Shown here one piece after another: positions 47,201-57,008 of a stretch of 64,000 nt of DNA. Each line of letters begins with the position of its first letter. Within the stretch, counting starts at the first letter, position 1. The DNA is from Chalara sp. BL73 (taxonomy: Eukaryota > Ascomycota > Leotiomycetes > Helotiales), in NCBI GenBank assembly GCA_918026815.1, contig CAKJVC010000092.1:620001-684000 (forward strand), written 5' to 3'. Below the pieces are notes generated by a model, which ran no database searches, had not been told where the DNA came from, and saw only the letters and a list, made by a program, of their open reading frames with translations. The translations under genes were made by a program, and so were the position numbers.

Positions 47201-48617
47201 TATTCCGGTTATGTGGGTGTTTACTTACAAATTCGACAAAGACGGGTTTTTAACAAAATACAAAGCTCGGCTAGTCGTACGAAGTGATTTAGAAAAAACT
47301 ACAGCTGAAGAAGAAACATATGCTGCAACATTAGCTACTAGAGTGTTTAGGGCACTTATAGCTATTGCAGCTTATTTCGGTCTTGACATTTATTAATTTG
47401 ATGCAATCAATGCTTTCACTAACAGCTTGATTGACAAAATAGTGTTCGTACGAACTCCAGAAGGTTTTGAAGTCCCAGGATTCGTTTTACGTCTCGTACG
47501 AGCACTATACGGTCTTAGACGTTTTCTACTACTTTGGTTCAACGACCTTAAAGGAACTTTGCAAAGTCTAGGATTAACTCTAGTTCCAGAAGCACAATGC
47601 TTGTTCACAAATCGCTATTTAATAGTGTTTTTCTATGTGGACGACTTTATTATTCTATGCTACTCAACGCACAAAAAACACTATCTGGAGTTTCGTACGA
47701 AGCTTATGCAACAATATGAACTTCGGGAAATAAACAATTTTGAATGGTTTTTGGGTATACGTGTCGTACGAGATAAAAAACAAAGAAAAATCTGGCTTAT
47801 TCAAGATTTTTACATAGAAAACATGGCAACAAAGTACAATTTGATCGGCTAGTCAGCTTCAAAAATTCTATTGACAACATTTATTCTAAAGCCGTACGAA
47901 AGTCAAACTACGCCAAAAGAAATTCGGGCATATTAACAACGAATAGGATCTTTAAATTATGCTGCAGTATTATACAGGCCTGATATTTCACGAGCAGTAC
48001 AAAAACTGTCAGAATTCTTAACTAATTCTAGTTCACAACATTTGGACGCAGCAAACAAAGCAATTTTGTACTTGTACTAAACTCGTACGAAAACAATCGA
48101 GTACAATTCCGACTTGACTGAAGCAGTATTTTAAACAATGAGTAATGCAGCATTTGCAGATAACGTACGAACAAGACGCAGCACAGAAGGCTATCTATTT
48201 ACGTTGTTTAAAGGGCCAATAAATTAGCGATACACTAAACAGTCAACAGTATCAACTTCAACAACTGAAGCTGAACTATTAGCATTGTCACATACCGTAC
48301 AACAACTATACTAGTAGCAACGATTCTTTGCAGCTATTAAGTTTAACTTAAAGCAAGAACACTAAGTATATTGTGACAATATGCAAACCGTACGATTAGT
48401 AGTTCAAGAAACACCAAAACTTGTTACTAAGCTGAAACATGTAAACATACATAATTATTGGTTGCGACAAGAAGTTGAGAATAGAAACTTCAAAGTTGAA
48501 TAGATTCGTACGACAGACATGAAAGCAGATAGATTTACTAAAGCATTAACTCGCCAAAAGCACGAACACTTCGTACGACAACTCAACTTAGTGGAGTTGA
48601 AAAAAGAACAAAACTAG
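44265..48617 (+). pseudogene. copia Gag-Pol polyprotein frame with 31 in-frame stops and no frameshift
   Basis: From ATG 44265 the same frame runs 1,450 codons. Gag (44265 to about 45120) includes a C-x-C...H-x4-C knuckle (CVCKQRHYFADC). The protease has LDSGATIHVCN at 45321. Integrase has the WHARMGH-type HHCC (W is TAG), CEVC, and D, D, E in YFDLIPM (45949), FYMDGE (46137) and GAIERSG (46245). RT has MWVFTYKFDKDG (47211) and FFYVDDF (47630). RNase H has STEGYLF, TEAELLALSH and YCDN (48180-48380). In-frame stops: 12 TAA, 18 TAG and 1 TGA (TGA at 47103). They sit where relatives have Gln or Trp, for example KE-stop-IE-stop-LE, E-stop-HARMGH, LY-stop-stop-QRFF, IY-stop-FDAINAF. CAA to TAA and TGG to TAG are both CpA to TpA changes (second on the bottom strand), the RIP signature. 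No indel disturbs the frame. Confidence 0.93.
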
Positions 48618-48839
48618 GCTTATGCAAACAATCATTTTATGTATTGCTTTTTATGTATTGAGCTTTAGTGTATTGTTTTTTGCTTCTTGGTTTCGCTTTG
48701 CAGCTACTGATCTCAAACATTACGTAACGGTGAAACAACAGCTTGAGTGCCACTTGACAATCGACGTTTAAGCTCGTACAACACAGCCAGACACAGCCAG
48801 ACAATTGTGCTTGCAAACATAAAAAAGACTCGTACGAAC

Positions 48840-49345
48840 CTAAAGAATTATAGGGTTTCTTCTGTCCTCTGGCGGTGGCAGCGGCAATAGTCGCCTACGA
48901 TCGCCTTCAGGTTCACCGTCGCCAATGAACCTTCTAGCATTATCCGGCGGCGGACCAGGTACACAACGTGCAGCATAGTTACGCTACTTGCAATTGCTGC
49001 AGGCATTCCCAAAATGTCCCTACACCGTACGACATTCAGGAAATAGGCGAAGCCCACAGCGTTGGCATTCAGAACAGCCATCTTGAATAACAACACCAGC
49101 CCGTTGTATAAAGATAGCATTGATGTAGGACGGCCGATAAGTAGCTACCTGCTGAGGTGTAATAGCTCCTCGTACGAAAAGCACATTACGTCCTGGCATT
49201 GCCAAGACTGCTTGTTGCAAGTTGTTGTGGACCAGCGGTGCCAATTGCTAGCCAGCCACGTAAAGAACAGAGTGACCCTGTCCGTTGGCGTTGGCGTTGG
49301 CGGCGGCGACGACGGCATTGTACAAAACAAAAGCCCTATCACCGT
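48840..49345 (-). pseudogene. antisense zinc-finger ORF (DUF3716-like) inside the retrotransposon
   Basis: On the strand opposite Gag-Pol, between pol and the right LTR, a frame ending at 48840 reads GHSVLYVAG-stop-QLAPLVHNNLQQAVL, then TYRPSYINAIFIQRAG. Next come CSECQRCGLRLFPEC, RTV-stop-GHFGNACSNCK-stop-RNYAARC, and a Pro/Arg-rich tail. The Cys pattern (CxxC, C, CxxC, C) and the NCKWR-type stretch resemble fungal DUF3716 proteins, named from memory and not searched. Stops are TAG, two at sites where relatives appear to have Trp, so it has decayed as Gag-Pol did. Upstream on the same strand lie polyGln-type and GTT/GCT microsatellites (49384-49575) that might have been its 5' exon or leader. 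CGTACGA copies also punctuate it. Probably a captured or element-encoded accessory gene. Confidence 0.55.
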
Positions 49346-49383
49346 ACGAACTTCAATCAGCTACAGTTTCGTACGATGACTAC

Positions 49384-49575
49384 TACTTACATGATGATAA
49401 TGATAATGGTAGTGATAGTAATGGTGGTAGTAGTAGTAGTAGTGGTAGTGCTGCTGCTGCTGTTTTATAACAAAAGTTAGCCATTGGAAACAACATCGTA
49501 CGAAGCTACACAGTTTTATTATTGCACAATCAAAAGAATACTTACGTTGTTGCTGTTGCTGTTGCTGCTGTTGTT
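49384..49575. repeat. trinucleotide microsatellites near the 3' end of the retrotransposon
   Basis: Imperfect GAT/AAT/GGT/AGT/GCT repeats at about 49384-49468 and GTT/GCT repeats at 49544-49575. On the minus strand the second reads as polyGln codons (CAA/CAG). Slippage-prone and useful for dating copies. Confidence 0.85.
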
Positions 49576-49722
49576 CAAGGAAAAAAAGGAAAAAAGGGAA
49601 ATTCAGTAAATACATTGTAGGAAAAGCTAAAAGATTCCCAAATCAGGAAAGGACCTTATCAGGAAAGCACCTGGTTACACATGGCTTTCGTACGAAGCGA
49701 GGCTTGGCAGGAGCACAAACCT

Positions 49723-49729
49723 AAGGGGG
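49723..49729 (+). other. polypurine tract candidate
   Basis: AAGGGGG lies two bases before the right LTR, at the position where plus-strand DNA synthesis of an LTR element is primed. It is short but correctly placed. Confidence 0.65.
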
Positions 49730-49731
49730 TG

Positions 49732-49868
49732 TGTTGAAGGCCATATGTGTCACGTGAATTGTCACGTGATCCATGTACGGAATAGGTTTGGTCTCAGCCT
49801 ACAATATGTATATATATCACTCGTTTTCTCTCATTCTGTAGAAGAATCAAGCACTTTTCACTTCAATA
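49732..49868 (+). repeat. right LTR, 137 bp
   Basis: It reads identical, base for base, to the left LTR. It is followed by the second AATGA target duplication (49869-49873). Confidence 0.96.
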
Positions 49869-50139
49869 AATGACATATCGGGGCTCGAGATCTCGAGCTG
49901 CCTCCTGTTGTTATTTGCTAGCTGTGTCCAAACGCATCTGGGCAGCAGTTTCCATGAAGGAAAGCCTACTTCCCCAGAAATAATGTTTTCAATTTCGCGA
50001 CCAGAATACTTTAACCTGCATCTTGAGGATGCCAGCGCATTTTAGATGTACCTGCCCGAAGTTCCTATGAAATGACCACGCCGTTGACCTTCTCCCCTCC
50101 AATTCTATTAGTCTCATGTTAGGCACTTATCAGGTCGCC

Positions 50140-51441
50140 TCATCGATCAAGTCCCGTTTGTGCTATCCAATCATCGTCAGAATCGAACATTCTGAAGGCC
50201 TCCATCATGGGCCCCGCAACTTCTTCTCTGTGGGGAATTCTATATTGACGGTAGTTTGTGTGTGGAAGAACGAATATATACCGAACTGCATTAGACGGCA
50301 AGTAGGTGATTACATGCACACCTCCCCTTTCAAATGTGATGTTGGATGACTGATCATTCACCTCTCGGCCTTTACCTGCGACTTGGCATCCCAGGATGAC
50401 GCCCATTTGAGGAAATGGGCTGTGTTGCCATGTTGACGGTTCTGGGTTTCTTCCGTTGGTTAACATATCTGTGCCGCATGTTATCTGTTCCTCGGCAGGC
50501 TCTTCTCGTGCTAAATACCTTTGCTCCAGCCATCCTCTCATGCCAGCTCCGGGAACCTGAACCAGAAAATGGGTTGAAGAGCCTCTGGACTTGATGGCAA
50601 TAGCCGTGACCAAGCTGTTCTCGGTTAATAAATACTCCGGGTTGGGTCCTATAACATTCGATAGGATAACGTTCTGCACCACGCGGTACCGGGACTGCGA
50701 GGCTGGGATCATGGTTTCGCCGCCGCGCATGGTCGCGAAGTGATACGCTATACGGGGGAGCTCAGTCATATACGCGCCCGCGCCGAAGCGCGCGTCGCTC
50801 GAGGGCTCGAATCCCCGGCTCAGGATGGACGACACGCACGACAGCGAGGTCCCGTGCAGCAGCGCCGTGGACCTGTCCCGATACCGCTCGACCGCGTCGA
50901 GGAAATCCACGTGACGCTTCCCGTTCCGCGGCCGCCGAACGACAAACTGCAGGATCCCGTCTCGCGCAAACCCTGGGTTGATGCTGTCGCCCTGGGCGAG
51001 CTCGATGTCCTTCCCGTGGTGCTCACAGATCCAAATGAGCAGCCTCTGAGCTTGCCATCGTGGGTTCGCGAGCACGCGCGCTACTTCTGTCCGGGTCGCG
51101 AATGGCGGGATCTCGTTGATGTGAGTTAGCACCTGTTCTCGCGAATATGGGATCCCCGGCAGGTTGGCGGTCCCGTATCGATGGACCTCGGTGTAGATGA
51201 GCGTCAGCAGGAGGCTAAGCACAACTGGGTCCGGCCGGATATGGGACGTCGAGAGGAGGTCATGCACCGTTTTTGAAAAGGCGGGGGGGATAGGACGGAG
51301 TGAGCTGGGGATTATGGAACTTATTGGGTAGGGGGCTGTGGAAGTTAATGGGTTGGGGGTTCTGGGCTTGCGATGTATGGAGCGGATATCTAAGGTTGAA
51401 AGCGGTGCCTTCAGAGGCTCGTACAGAACCATACCAGACAT
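50140..51441 (-). CDS. putative PARP-like ADP-ribosyltransferase, 433 residues
   Basis: Intronless frame with ATG at 51441 (MSGMVLYEPLKAP). The central part resembles a PARP catalytic core: ALLHGTSLSCVSSILSRGFEPSS with His196-Gly197 as the first triad motif, then ARFGAGAYMTELPRIAYHFA with Tyr224 as the second, compared with HG...NI..IL..GF and G.G.Y.....S..Y in the family. The third position (Glu in classical PARPs) is not obvious; YLLTEN may be it. The N-terminal 170 residues are mainly helical without a recognised domain, and the C-terminus holds VLPHTNYRQYRIPH. If active it would use NAD+ to modify proteins or nucleic acid. A divergent fungal-specific ART or an inactive fold is possible. 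It begins 0.3 kb after the retrotransposon. Confidence 0.6.
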   Translation of the reverse strand: MSGMVLYEPLKAPLSTLDIRSIHRKPRTPNPLTSTAPYPISSIIPSSLRPIPPAFSKTVHDLLSTSHIRPDPVVLSLLLTLIYTEVHRYGTANLPGIPYSREQVLTHINEIPPFATRTEVARVLANPRWQAQRLLIWICEHHGKDIELAQGDSINPGFARDGILQFVVRRPRNGKRHVDFLDAVERYRDRSTALLHGTSLSCVSSILSRGFEPSSDARFGAGAYMTELPRIAYHFATMRGGETMIPASQSRYRVVQNVILSNVIGPNPEYLLTENSLVTAIAIKSRGSSTHFLVQVPGAGMRGWLEQRYLAREEPAEEQITCGTDMLTNGRNPEPSTWQHSPFPQMGVILGCQVAGKGREVNDQSSNITFERGGVHVITYLPSNAVRYIFVLPHTNYRQYRIPHREEVAGPMMEAFRMFDSDDDWIAQTGLDR

Positions 51442-52302
51442 TTTATGTATAATAGCACACGAATTGGGATCTTTGAAATTGGGGATACTTTAGAACGGGA
51501 GAACTTGCGGGAGGCATCATAAAGGGCTCAGCGACGATTTATACATTCTCAGGAACATCAGTTCAAATAAAAATCAGGAAAGTTAGTGCTCTCATCAATG
51601 AGGATGCTTCGGTCGGAATCCTAATTTCGATGCTAAAGTTTTCGCCGCCTACGATAGGTTTTAGCCAGCGCATAGCGGATCCTTGATAGAACGCCTCTGG
51701 AAGGACACTGCCAATCTGAAGTATTGAAATCTAAGCCCGACCCCTTATTTGAAAGCGTCTTATCTGCCTGATAGATACAGCTTCCTATGGTCGCTCCTCC
51801 CTCACTCACCTCCATTGCTTTGCGCTCTATAGTTAATTGTGTGATATGCCCCAACATAAAGCAGGGCCACTCCAATACGGCTCATACCTAATTCGATGAA
51901 ATTTACGGGGTATTGAGTATCTGCTTGGAGATAGTGCTCTATAGCGTGGCACGTCGGTCGATGGGCCGTCTTCGCCGGTCCCCCCCTTTTTTTTTAGATC
52001 ATATTAAGCGAGGCCGCGTAACCTGAACGGGGAAGTGTGAGGAAGGCTAGTCCGTAGCTCATTAGCTATTAAGCTGTGGCCGATTGAAAGAATGTCTCTG
52101 AGAATTAGCTCTTAAGCATTAACCCCATAAACATTCTGGAGACGCGGCTGGGGCTATAAAGTAGAGGAGGTTTGAATGTCACATGATCTTCAGCGGCGCA
52201 ATACACGCCATACTTTTTTTTATCTATCATTACCCATTAAGCGTTTATATTTCACATAAATCATTTTATTTCCCCCAAAACTTACTACACGAGACGCTTC
52301 TT
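51442..52302. other. intergenic, no gene seen
   Basis: 861 bp between the PARP-like gene promoter and the 3' end of the EEP nuclease. It contains a 9-base T run after C6 near 51983; otherwise unremarkable. Confidence 0.5.
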
Positions 52303-54245
52303 TTACTGACAGACGTTCAACAAAGCCACGCTCGGATCATGGTCCGAGATCTGGTTGTCATATGTCGCCCACGTATTCACGTGGATATGCTCGAACTTCG
52401 CCCCTTTCGTCAGGGCCTTCGAGACATACAAATGGTCCAGCTGCTGGCAGTTCATATCAAACAGATAAGTATAGCGCTCAGCCTTGGAAATCCCAGCTAC
52501 CTCGTCGAGATCTAAAAGCCCCGAGTTCTTGACAAAGATCTCTTGCGGCGCAACGAATGCGAATTCGTTGAAATCGCCCGCCGAGATCACCTTCGCGTTG
52601 CGGTCCTTTTCGAGAATTTGCGCGATGAAGTCCTGAGATGTGTTAATTTTTTTTTTTTTTTGGTGATTTTGGAATGGGAAGGAGAGGAGGGTTTGACATA
52701 CGGCAGCGAGTGTTGCCTGCGCTTCACGGTTCGAGATACCGGCATTTACGGGTGGTCGCGCATCACCTTCGATACTTGAACTTCCGCCTTTGGATCCGAA
52801 ATGCACGTTCACTGTAAAGAACTTGTTCTTTCCATCGAGCGTCTCCCACGCGGCGGCCAGCGGCTTGCGACTCGCCGTCCATGCCGAGTCCGAAGGCGCA
52901 ATACGTCCTGGGTTGTACTTCAGCTCTGGACCGGCGAGGACCTCATTTGCAGTAGTGCTATTTCCTGGATTGGGGTTGCGTAGGCGGATGACGGACGGTT
53001 GGTATATGTACGCTACGCGGATGTTTCCACCGGGCTGCCCGCCATCTTGCCCATCTACGGGCACGATCTCGGTGTATGCATAGGAAACTCCGGATTGCTC
53101 CCTGATGCTGTTGATCAGTGTGGTCAGAGTGACGTTTGCATCGACAACGCCATTATTTGTCGCGCCGTTGTTGTCTTGGATCTCTTGAAGAAAGATTAAG
53201 GTCGGCGTTTTCAGATAGTTCACGATGTGGCCTGCGATGGAAGGCAGAATGGCGGAGTTGGGAGACAGGTTCTCAACGTTGTATGAGCCTATGGTTATCT
53301 TATCGCATTTGTTATTTGAGATGAGCGTTGTTGGAGGGTGCAGGTCTGGAGTCTGGGATTTCAGAATTGTAATGTTTCTTGTGGGCAGAATGCGATAGAA
53401 GCCGAACGCTTGAGTAACCACACCAGTGATATCGGCAAGGGAATCGCCCAGGCGGGTGTCTTCTGGGTTGTCAGATCCATCTAGGGGGTCGCCAATGAGG
53501 ATCGCCTCTGGGTTGGCGTCTGTACGAGTCAGCTGATATACTTTTTCAAAGGCAAAAGGTTATACGAACCTCTATCTGTGGATGTCAAACCACCGCGGCC
53601 ATTCTTGCCAGTCACTCTCCAGGAGCCAGAAACCCACGTGTCTCCATACTGGTTTGGCTTAGACAAAGCCGTTGGGTTCTTCACGGTCACGAGTTCTCCG
53701 CTCAAGCTCTCCCAAAAATCTAGGCCAAATAGTAGTGGCCAGAGCCATGGGTTCTCGGTCGAGATTTGGCTCTTATTGTTGGGAAGACCAAAGACGTCCA
53801 AGCTATCGAGAGAGGAGAACTGTTCCGTTGGTGGCCATTTGAGCAAAGATTCTCCAATAACGATTGGCTTAACTGCATTGCCCTGAGACAGAATTTTAAT
53901 ATTCTTGGCTGAAATCAATTCGGTCAAGTACAGATAGTCTTTCGATGATCGGTACTCTGTGACATTGGCGTCTAACGTGATGATATCTCCCACAGTGACA
54001 TTTTTCAGCGCACTGCTTCCAAAAACATATATCGAGTTTGAAGATCTAGGATCAAGATCCAGAGTCGTGGACCTGAGGAAGAAACCGCTTGGACCTTTCG
54101 CCGTGACCAATCCCGTAACTCCTGTCACAGCCTGGCCATTGTAATCAGACAGGAACTTGTAGCCGTTGATCTGGCTGATCGTGATGGCAGTGGCAAATGA
54201 TGAGCAAACGCTAGCGGCAGCGACAACGGTGGCGAGAAACCTCAT
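52303..54245 (-). CDS. secreted endonuclease/exonuclease/phosphatase (EEP) family nuclease, three exons
   Basis: Exons 53570-54245, 52702-53519 and 52303-52632 (introns 50 and 69 bp; the second has a 13 T tract on the plus strand) give 607 residues. The ATG at 54245 starts a signal peptide (MRFLATVVAAASVCSSFATA); an in-frame GTG upstream is rejected. The N-terminal half is an OB-like extracellular-nuclease domain (GVTGLVTAKGPSGFFLRS, VGDIITLDANVTEY). The EEP catalytic core follows: IGSYNVENLSPN, FLQEIQDNNG (metal-binding Glu), VNVHFGSKGG, ISAGDFNEF (Asp/Asn pair) and the C-terminal ISDHDPSVALL (catalytic His). This architecture matches bacterial ExeM/NucH-like extracellular DNases and related fungal proteins. 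It likely degrades external nucleic acid. All motif residues are present. Confidence 0.9.
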
Positions 54246-57008
54246 GGCGGACACGTCTGGCGAGATGAAGACTCAGGCTGGCCAACAACAGGAACTCATG
54301 ATTCTAGGACGTATCTGACTTTTATAAAAACACCGATTAGAGGAGGATCTAATGCACATGCACATGTTCTCCTCCCTATTAATATGTTAGCTACCTACCA
54401 AAAGATGGTAAAGATAACGATAATTGGGTGGTGGCGATAAGCCACGATCAATCCACCTCAGCGCTTTTGTTGTTCTTGGAGGGAAGCCGAACGGGAAGCG
54501 AAGATAACCATTGACCAAACGCAGCGGCGGCACGTTTACACAGGGCATGCAGATCCCCAGGCACAACGCGGGGCATAAGGGCTGAATTCGCGGACAGGGC
54601 TGTTATAGGGCTTGACCTTCCATAAGAAGCCTAGTCGCATCTCCCCCCAAGCAGGTACAAATGTCTTGGGAGTTTCTAGGCGGCCAGCGCCTTCGGAGAG
54701 GGCCTAAATTGAATTTCAATTGTCAGCGCACATGTTGCGGATGCGCCGACGATGTAAGTTGATTTATGTAAGATGATAATTGCGACCGACGCTATCTGTC
54801 AGGATTGAGGCTCTGCGAAAAGGCCCATGGGAATCCGCCGTGGGGAAATTTTCTCTTGCTCGGAATTTGCAACGGTTTTTATAAGTTTAGGTGGTAGAAT
54901 TGGTACAGATCGGTGACTAAGCGATCTTGCTGAACGCAAGGTATCAAAGAGAAGTCAACTGCATCCAGGAAATCGTTTGGAATTTAGTTATGCAAGCTGA
55001 GCGACTATGTAGAGCAAGCGATACCCCTGGTACGTAACCATATAAGGGACAGTATAGGACATGGGTAGGGGAAGAACACAAAATCGTCTCCTTCCTAGTC
55101 ACGAATTCTCATACTTCAGTTGTCAATCTTCTCATATACTCTATTCCGGAAAAGGAATTATTTTGAGAGAATTAAGTTCCCATATCTGATCCATCTACAA
55201 TCCTAAACCTAACCTCCTTTTCTCTATCTCCAAGGTGAAACTCGATCTCATTTAGAGGCATACCCCTCAGTAACACTGCTCACAAACCCAGGCAACCTAC
55301 AACAGGCAATTATCCGTGCAAGTCAGCTCTCCCGGACACTGCGCAGAGATACAAGGTAGGACAGAACTCGGGCTCGTGGTCGTGGCTTACTTTGGATCTG
55401 TTGCCGAACAGCTTTGCAGTAGTATATCATGGGCAAGAGAACTAGATTTCTAGATTCACTGTGCTTGGCGCTGGCGCGACGGTGATAAAGAAGGCTGAAG
55501 GGAGGGAGGAAAGGGTGAGGGGAGGTTGATAAGCATGGCCTGAACAGGTTGGGAAGGGTATATGCTCAGATGGGGTGAGATGGGAGGGACTTGAGAACAC
55601 AAACCAACAGTAGCTAGGAATTGCGTTGTAGATTTGAGGATAAGTAAATTTTGTATGTACGTACTCTAACGTTAAGGTGTCCGATATGCTCAATTCGCGA
55701 ACGTCGCATGTGAGAAGTAGTGCTTCGAACTCTGCTAAACCACAACAGGTCTCATAGGTTATTCTCTTACCAGCCTCCTGTCAACCAGGATATTGATAAT
55801 GCCTTACCTCATTAAGATCAACGTCTTGCCAAGCATCGAAATATACTGAAATCGTGAAATATAACACTGTTTAGCAATATGAACATTCATATTCTCTGAC
55901 GAAGCGCTCGAACACAAATGCAAATTCCCGTCATTGAAGATCATGGAACATCTAGCCACCTTTTAAATTCTCCACCAGCAACCGATATTACTGAATTGAA
56001 TGTGTAAGAAGCATCCCAAAGACTTCGAATTATCCGCAGATGATGCCTACATCAACGTTTCTAGATAAGTATTATAATTGATAGTTCCATGAACAAGAAC
56101 TAAGGAATCATACAGCCAACCCAGGAGTTGGATATAACGGAATGCGCCACTTCCACTGCTATTTGGCGTCTATGGTATGCACCGGCCTTGCACCATTAAT
56201 GGAAGAGGTATATACCTGAAGACTACTCACGGCTGAGGAGCCTCGCTGCTTATCCACGTCTGCTTCTCGCAATGGCAATATTGATGCTCAAAAGAGGACG
56301 CAGTTAGAAGATGTGCTGCAAACGAAGACCCTGTATTGAAGGAAGGGATCATGTGAATGCTACCCGAAAACCAGAGTGAAAACGTAAAGATGTTTGATGT
56401 GTTTGATTTCTCCAAGACCGGATAGTATTACCTATTTCCTGAAGCACGAAAGCCCATAGGTTGCCACCTCCAAAAACCCCCGTACGAACACAAGAAAATA
56501 AATGCTGTATCAATGCCCCTAAGACAGGAAAACACTATTGATAGTGAAAGCAGCGGCAATGCCGGCTGTATGGAAAACGGTTCTCTTCTAAGTGATTCAA
56601 CAGTCTTAGAGTGCGAAATAGTGGGCCAAGGGTGCCACGATATGTTGCTTATGTTGTGGCAAAGTACTATCGTCAATCACAGTTCGTTACATTAGCGCCC
56701 CTCTCAAATGGAGTTCATCAATCCCGATGAAGAAGAGGGATACGAGGCTCCAAAGAGACCAGCGATCGTGAAGAAAATGACAAGTGCTTTCAGCATGCAT
56801 CAAGAGAATGGTGGAAATCGCGGCATTCGGTTGTGGCTGGCGGCTGCTGACCAAGAGCAACTCGTCGGCAGGCCTAACTCAGCATCCGCGCATCCGAGGA
56901 ATGCTGATTCATCCTCCCTGCATCCACCACGGATATTTCTGTGGAACTGGCATCTGAGTATTCTAGGTCAAACGCACATTTACTTTCACAGTGTTTGAAA
57001 TTTTTAAC
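54246..57008. other. 2.8 kb intergenic region
   Basis: Promoter of the EEP nuclease, then no supported gene. Small frames (minus 55442-55693, minus 56227-56676) look non-coding. A plus frame at 56708-56998 with ATG (MEFINPDEEEGYEAPKRP) could be a short gene or an upstream exon of the next one, but has no supporting domain. One CGTACGA occurs at 56479. Confidence 0.45.

Larger units (their letters stand above)
44200..49695 (+). repeat. dispersed CGTACGA motif array through the retrotransposon interior
   Basis: I counted 35 exact CGTACGA between 44200 and 49695. One-base variants number 14: CGTACGG x3 (44980, 46453, 46503), TGTACGA x6 (44675, 44770, 44824, 46284, 46409, 47043), AGTACGA (45734) and CGTACAA/T x4 (44236, 47168, 48296, 48775). 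Sites average about 115 bp apart; the largest gap is about 203 bp. Among the 27 exact copies within Gag-Pol the three codon phases hold 8, 8 and 11, giving different peptides (SYE, xVRx, RTx), so selection is not on protein. The element's non-Gag-Pol parts carry it too. 3' A is nearly fixed while the 5' neighbour varies (T, C, A), so it has a direction. Two exact copies were noticed in the other 58 kb (38371, 56479). Confidence 0.9.
43992..49868 (+). mobile_element. complete Ty1/copia (Pseudoviridae-type) LTR retrotransposon, 5,877 bp, defective Gag-Pol
   Basis: Bounded by two 137 bp LTRs, read base by base as identical, and a 5 bp target duplication. Order: LTR, primer site, Gag, protease, integrase, reverse transcriptase, RNase H, then 1.1 kb with an antisense ORF, a short polypurine tract and the LTR. 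Integrase before RT defines copia. Everything from 44265 to 48617 is in one frame with no indel but 31 in-frame stops, so this copy cannot make its own enzymes unless recoded. LTR identity means recent insertion or conversion. The internal sequence carries CGTACGA about every 115 bp (separate entry). It lies between two intact genes and interrupts neither. Confidence 0.96.

Noticed and set aside
44265..48617. Stop-codon reassignment (TAA/TAG read as Gln or Trp) in the element
   Set aside because: Ordinary CAA, CAG and TGG codons are used at other conserved Gln and Trp sites of the same frame, and host genes end in TAA/TAG normally; mutation explains it better.
44200..49695. CGTACGA as a protein-level repeat (for example a repeated SYE or VR peptide)
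   Set aside because: It falls in all three codon phases and also outside the Gag-Pol frame.
54885..54960. tRNA-like A-box sequence (TGGTAGAATTGG)
   Set aside because: No matching B box, no cloverleaf could be drawn.
56708..56998. 96-codon frame MEFINPDEEEGYEAP...
   Set aside because: ATG-started, but no domain and no clear join to the following four-exon gene; kept as a note only.
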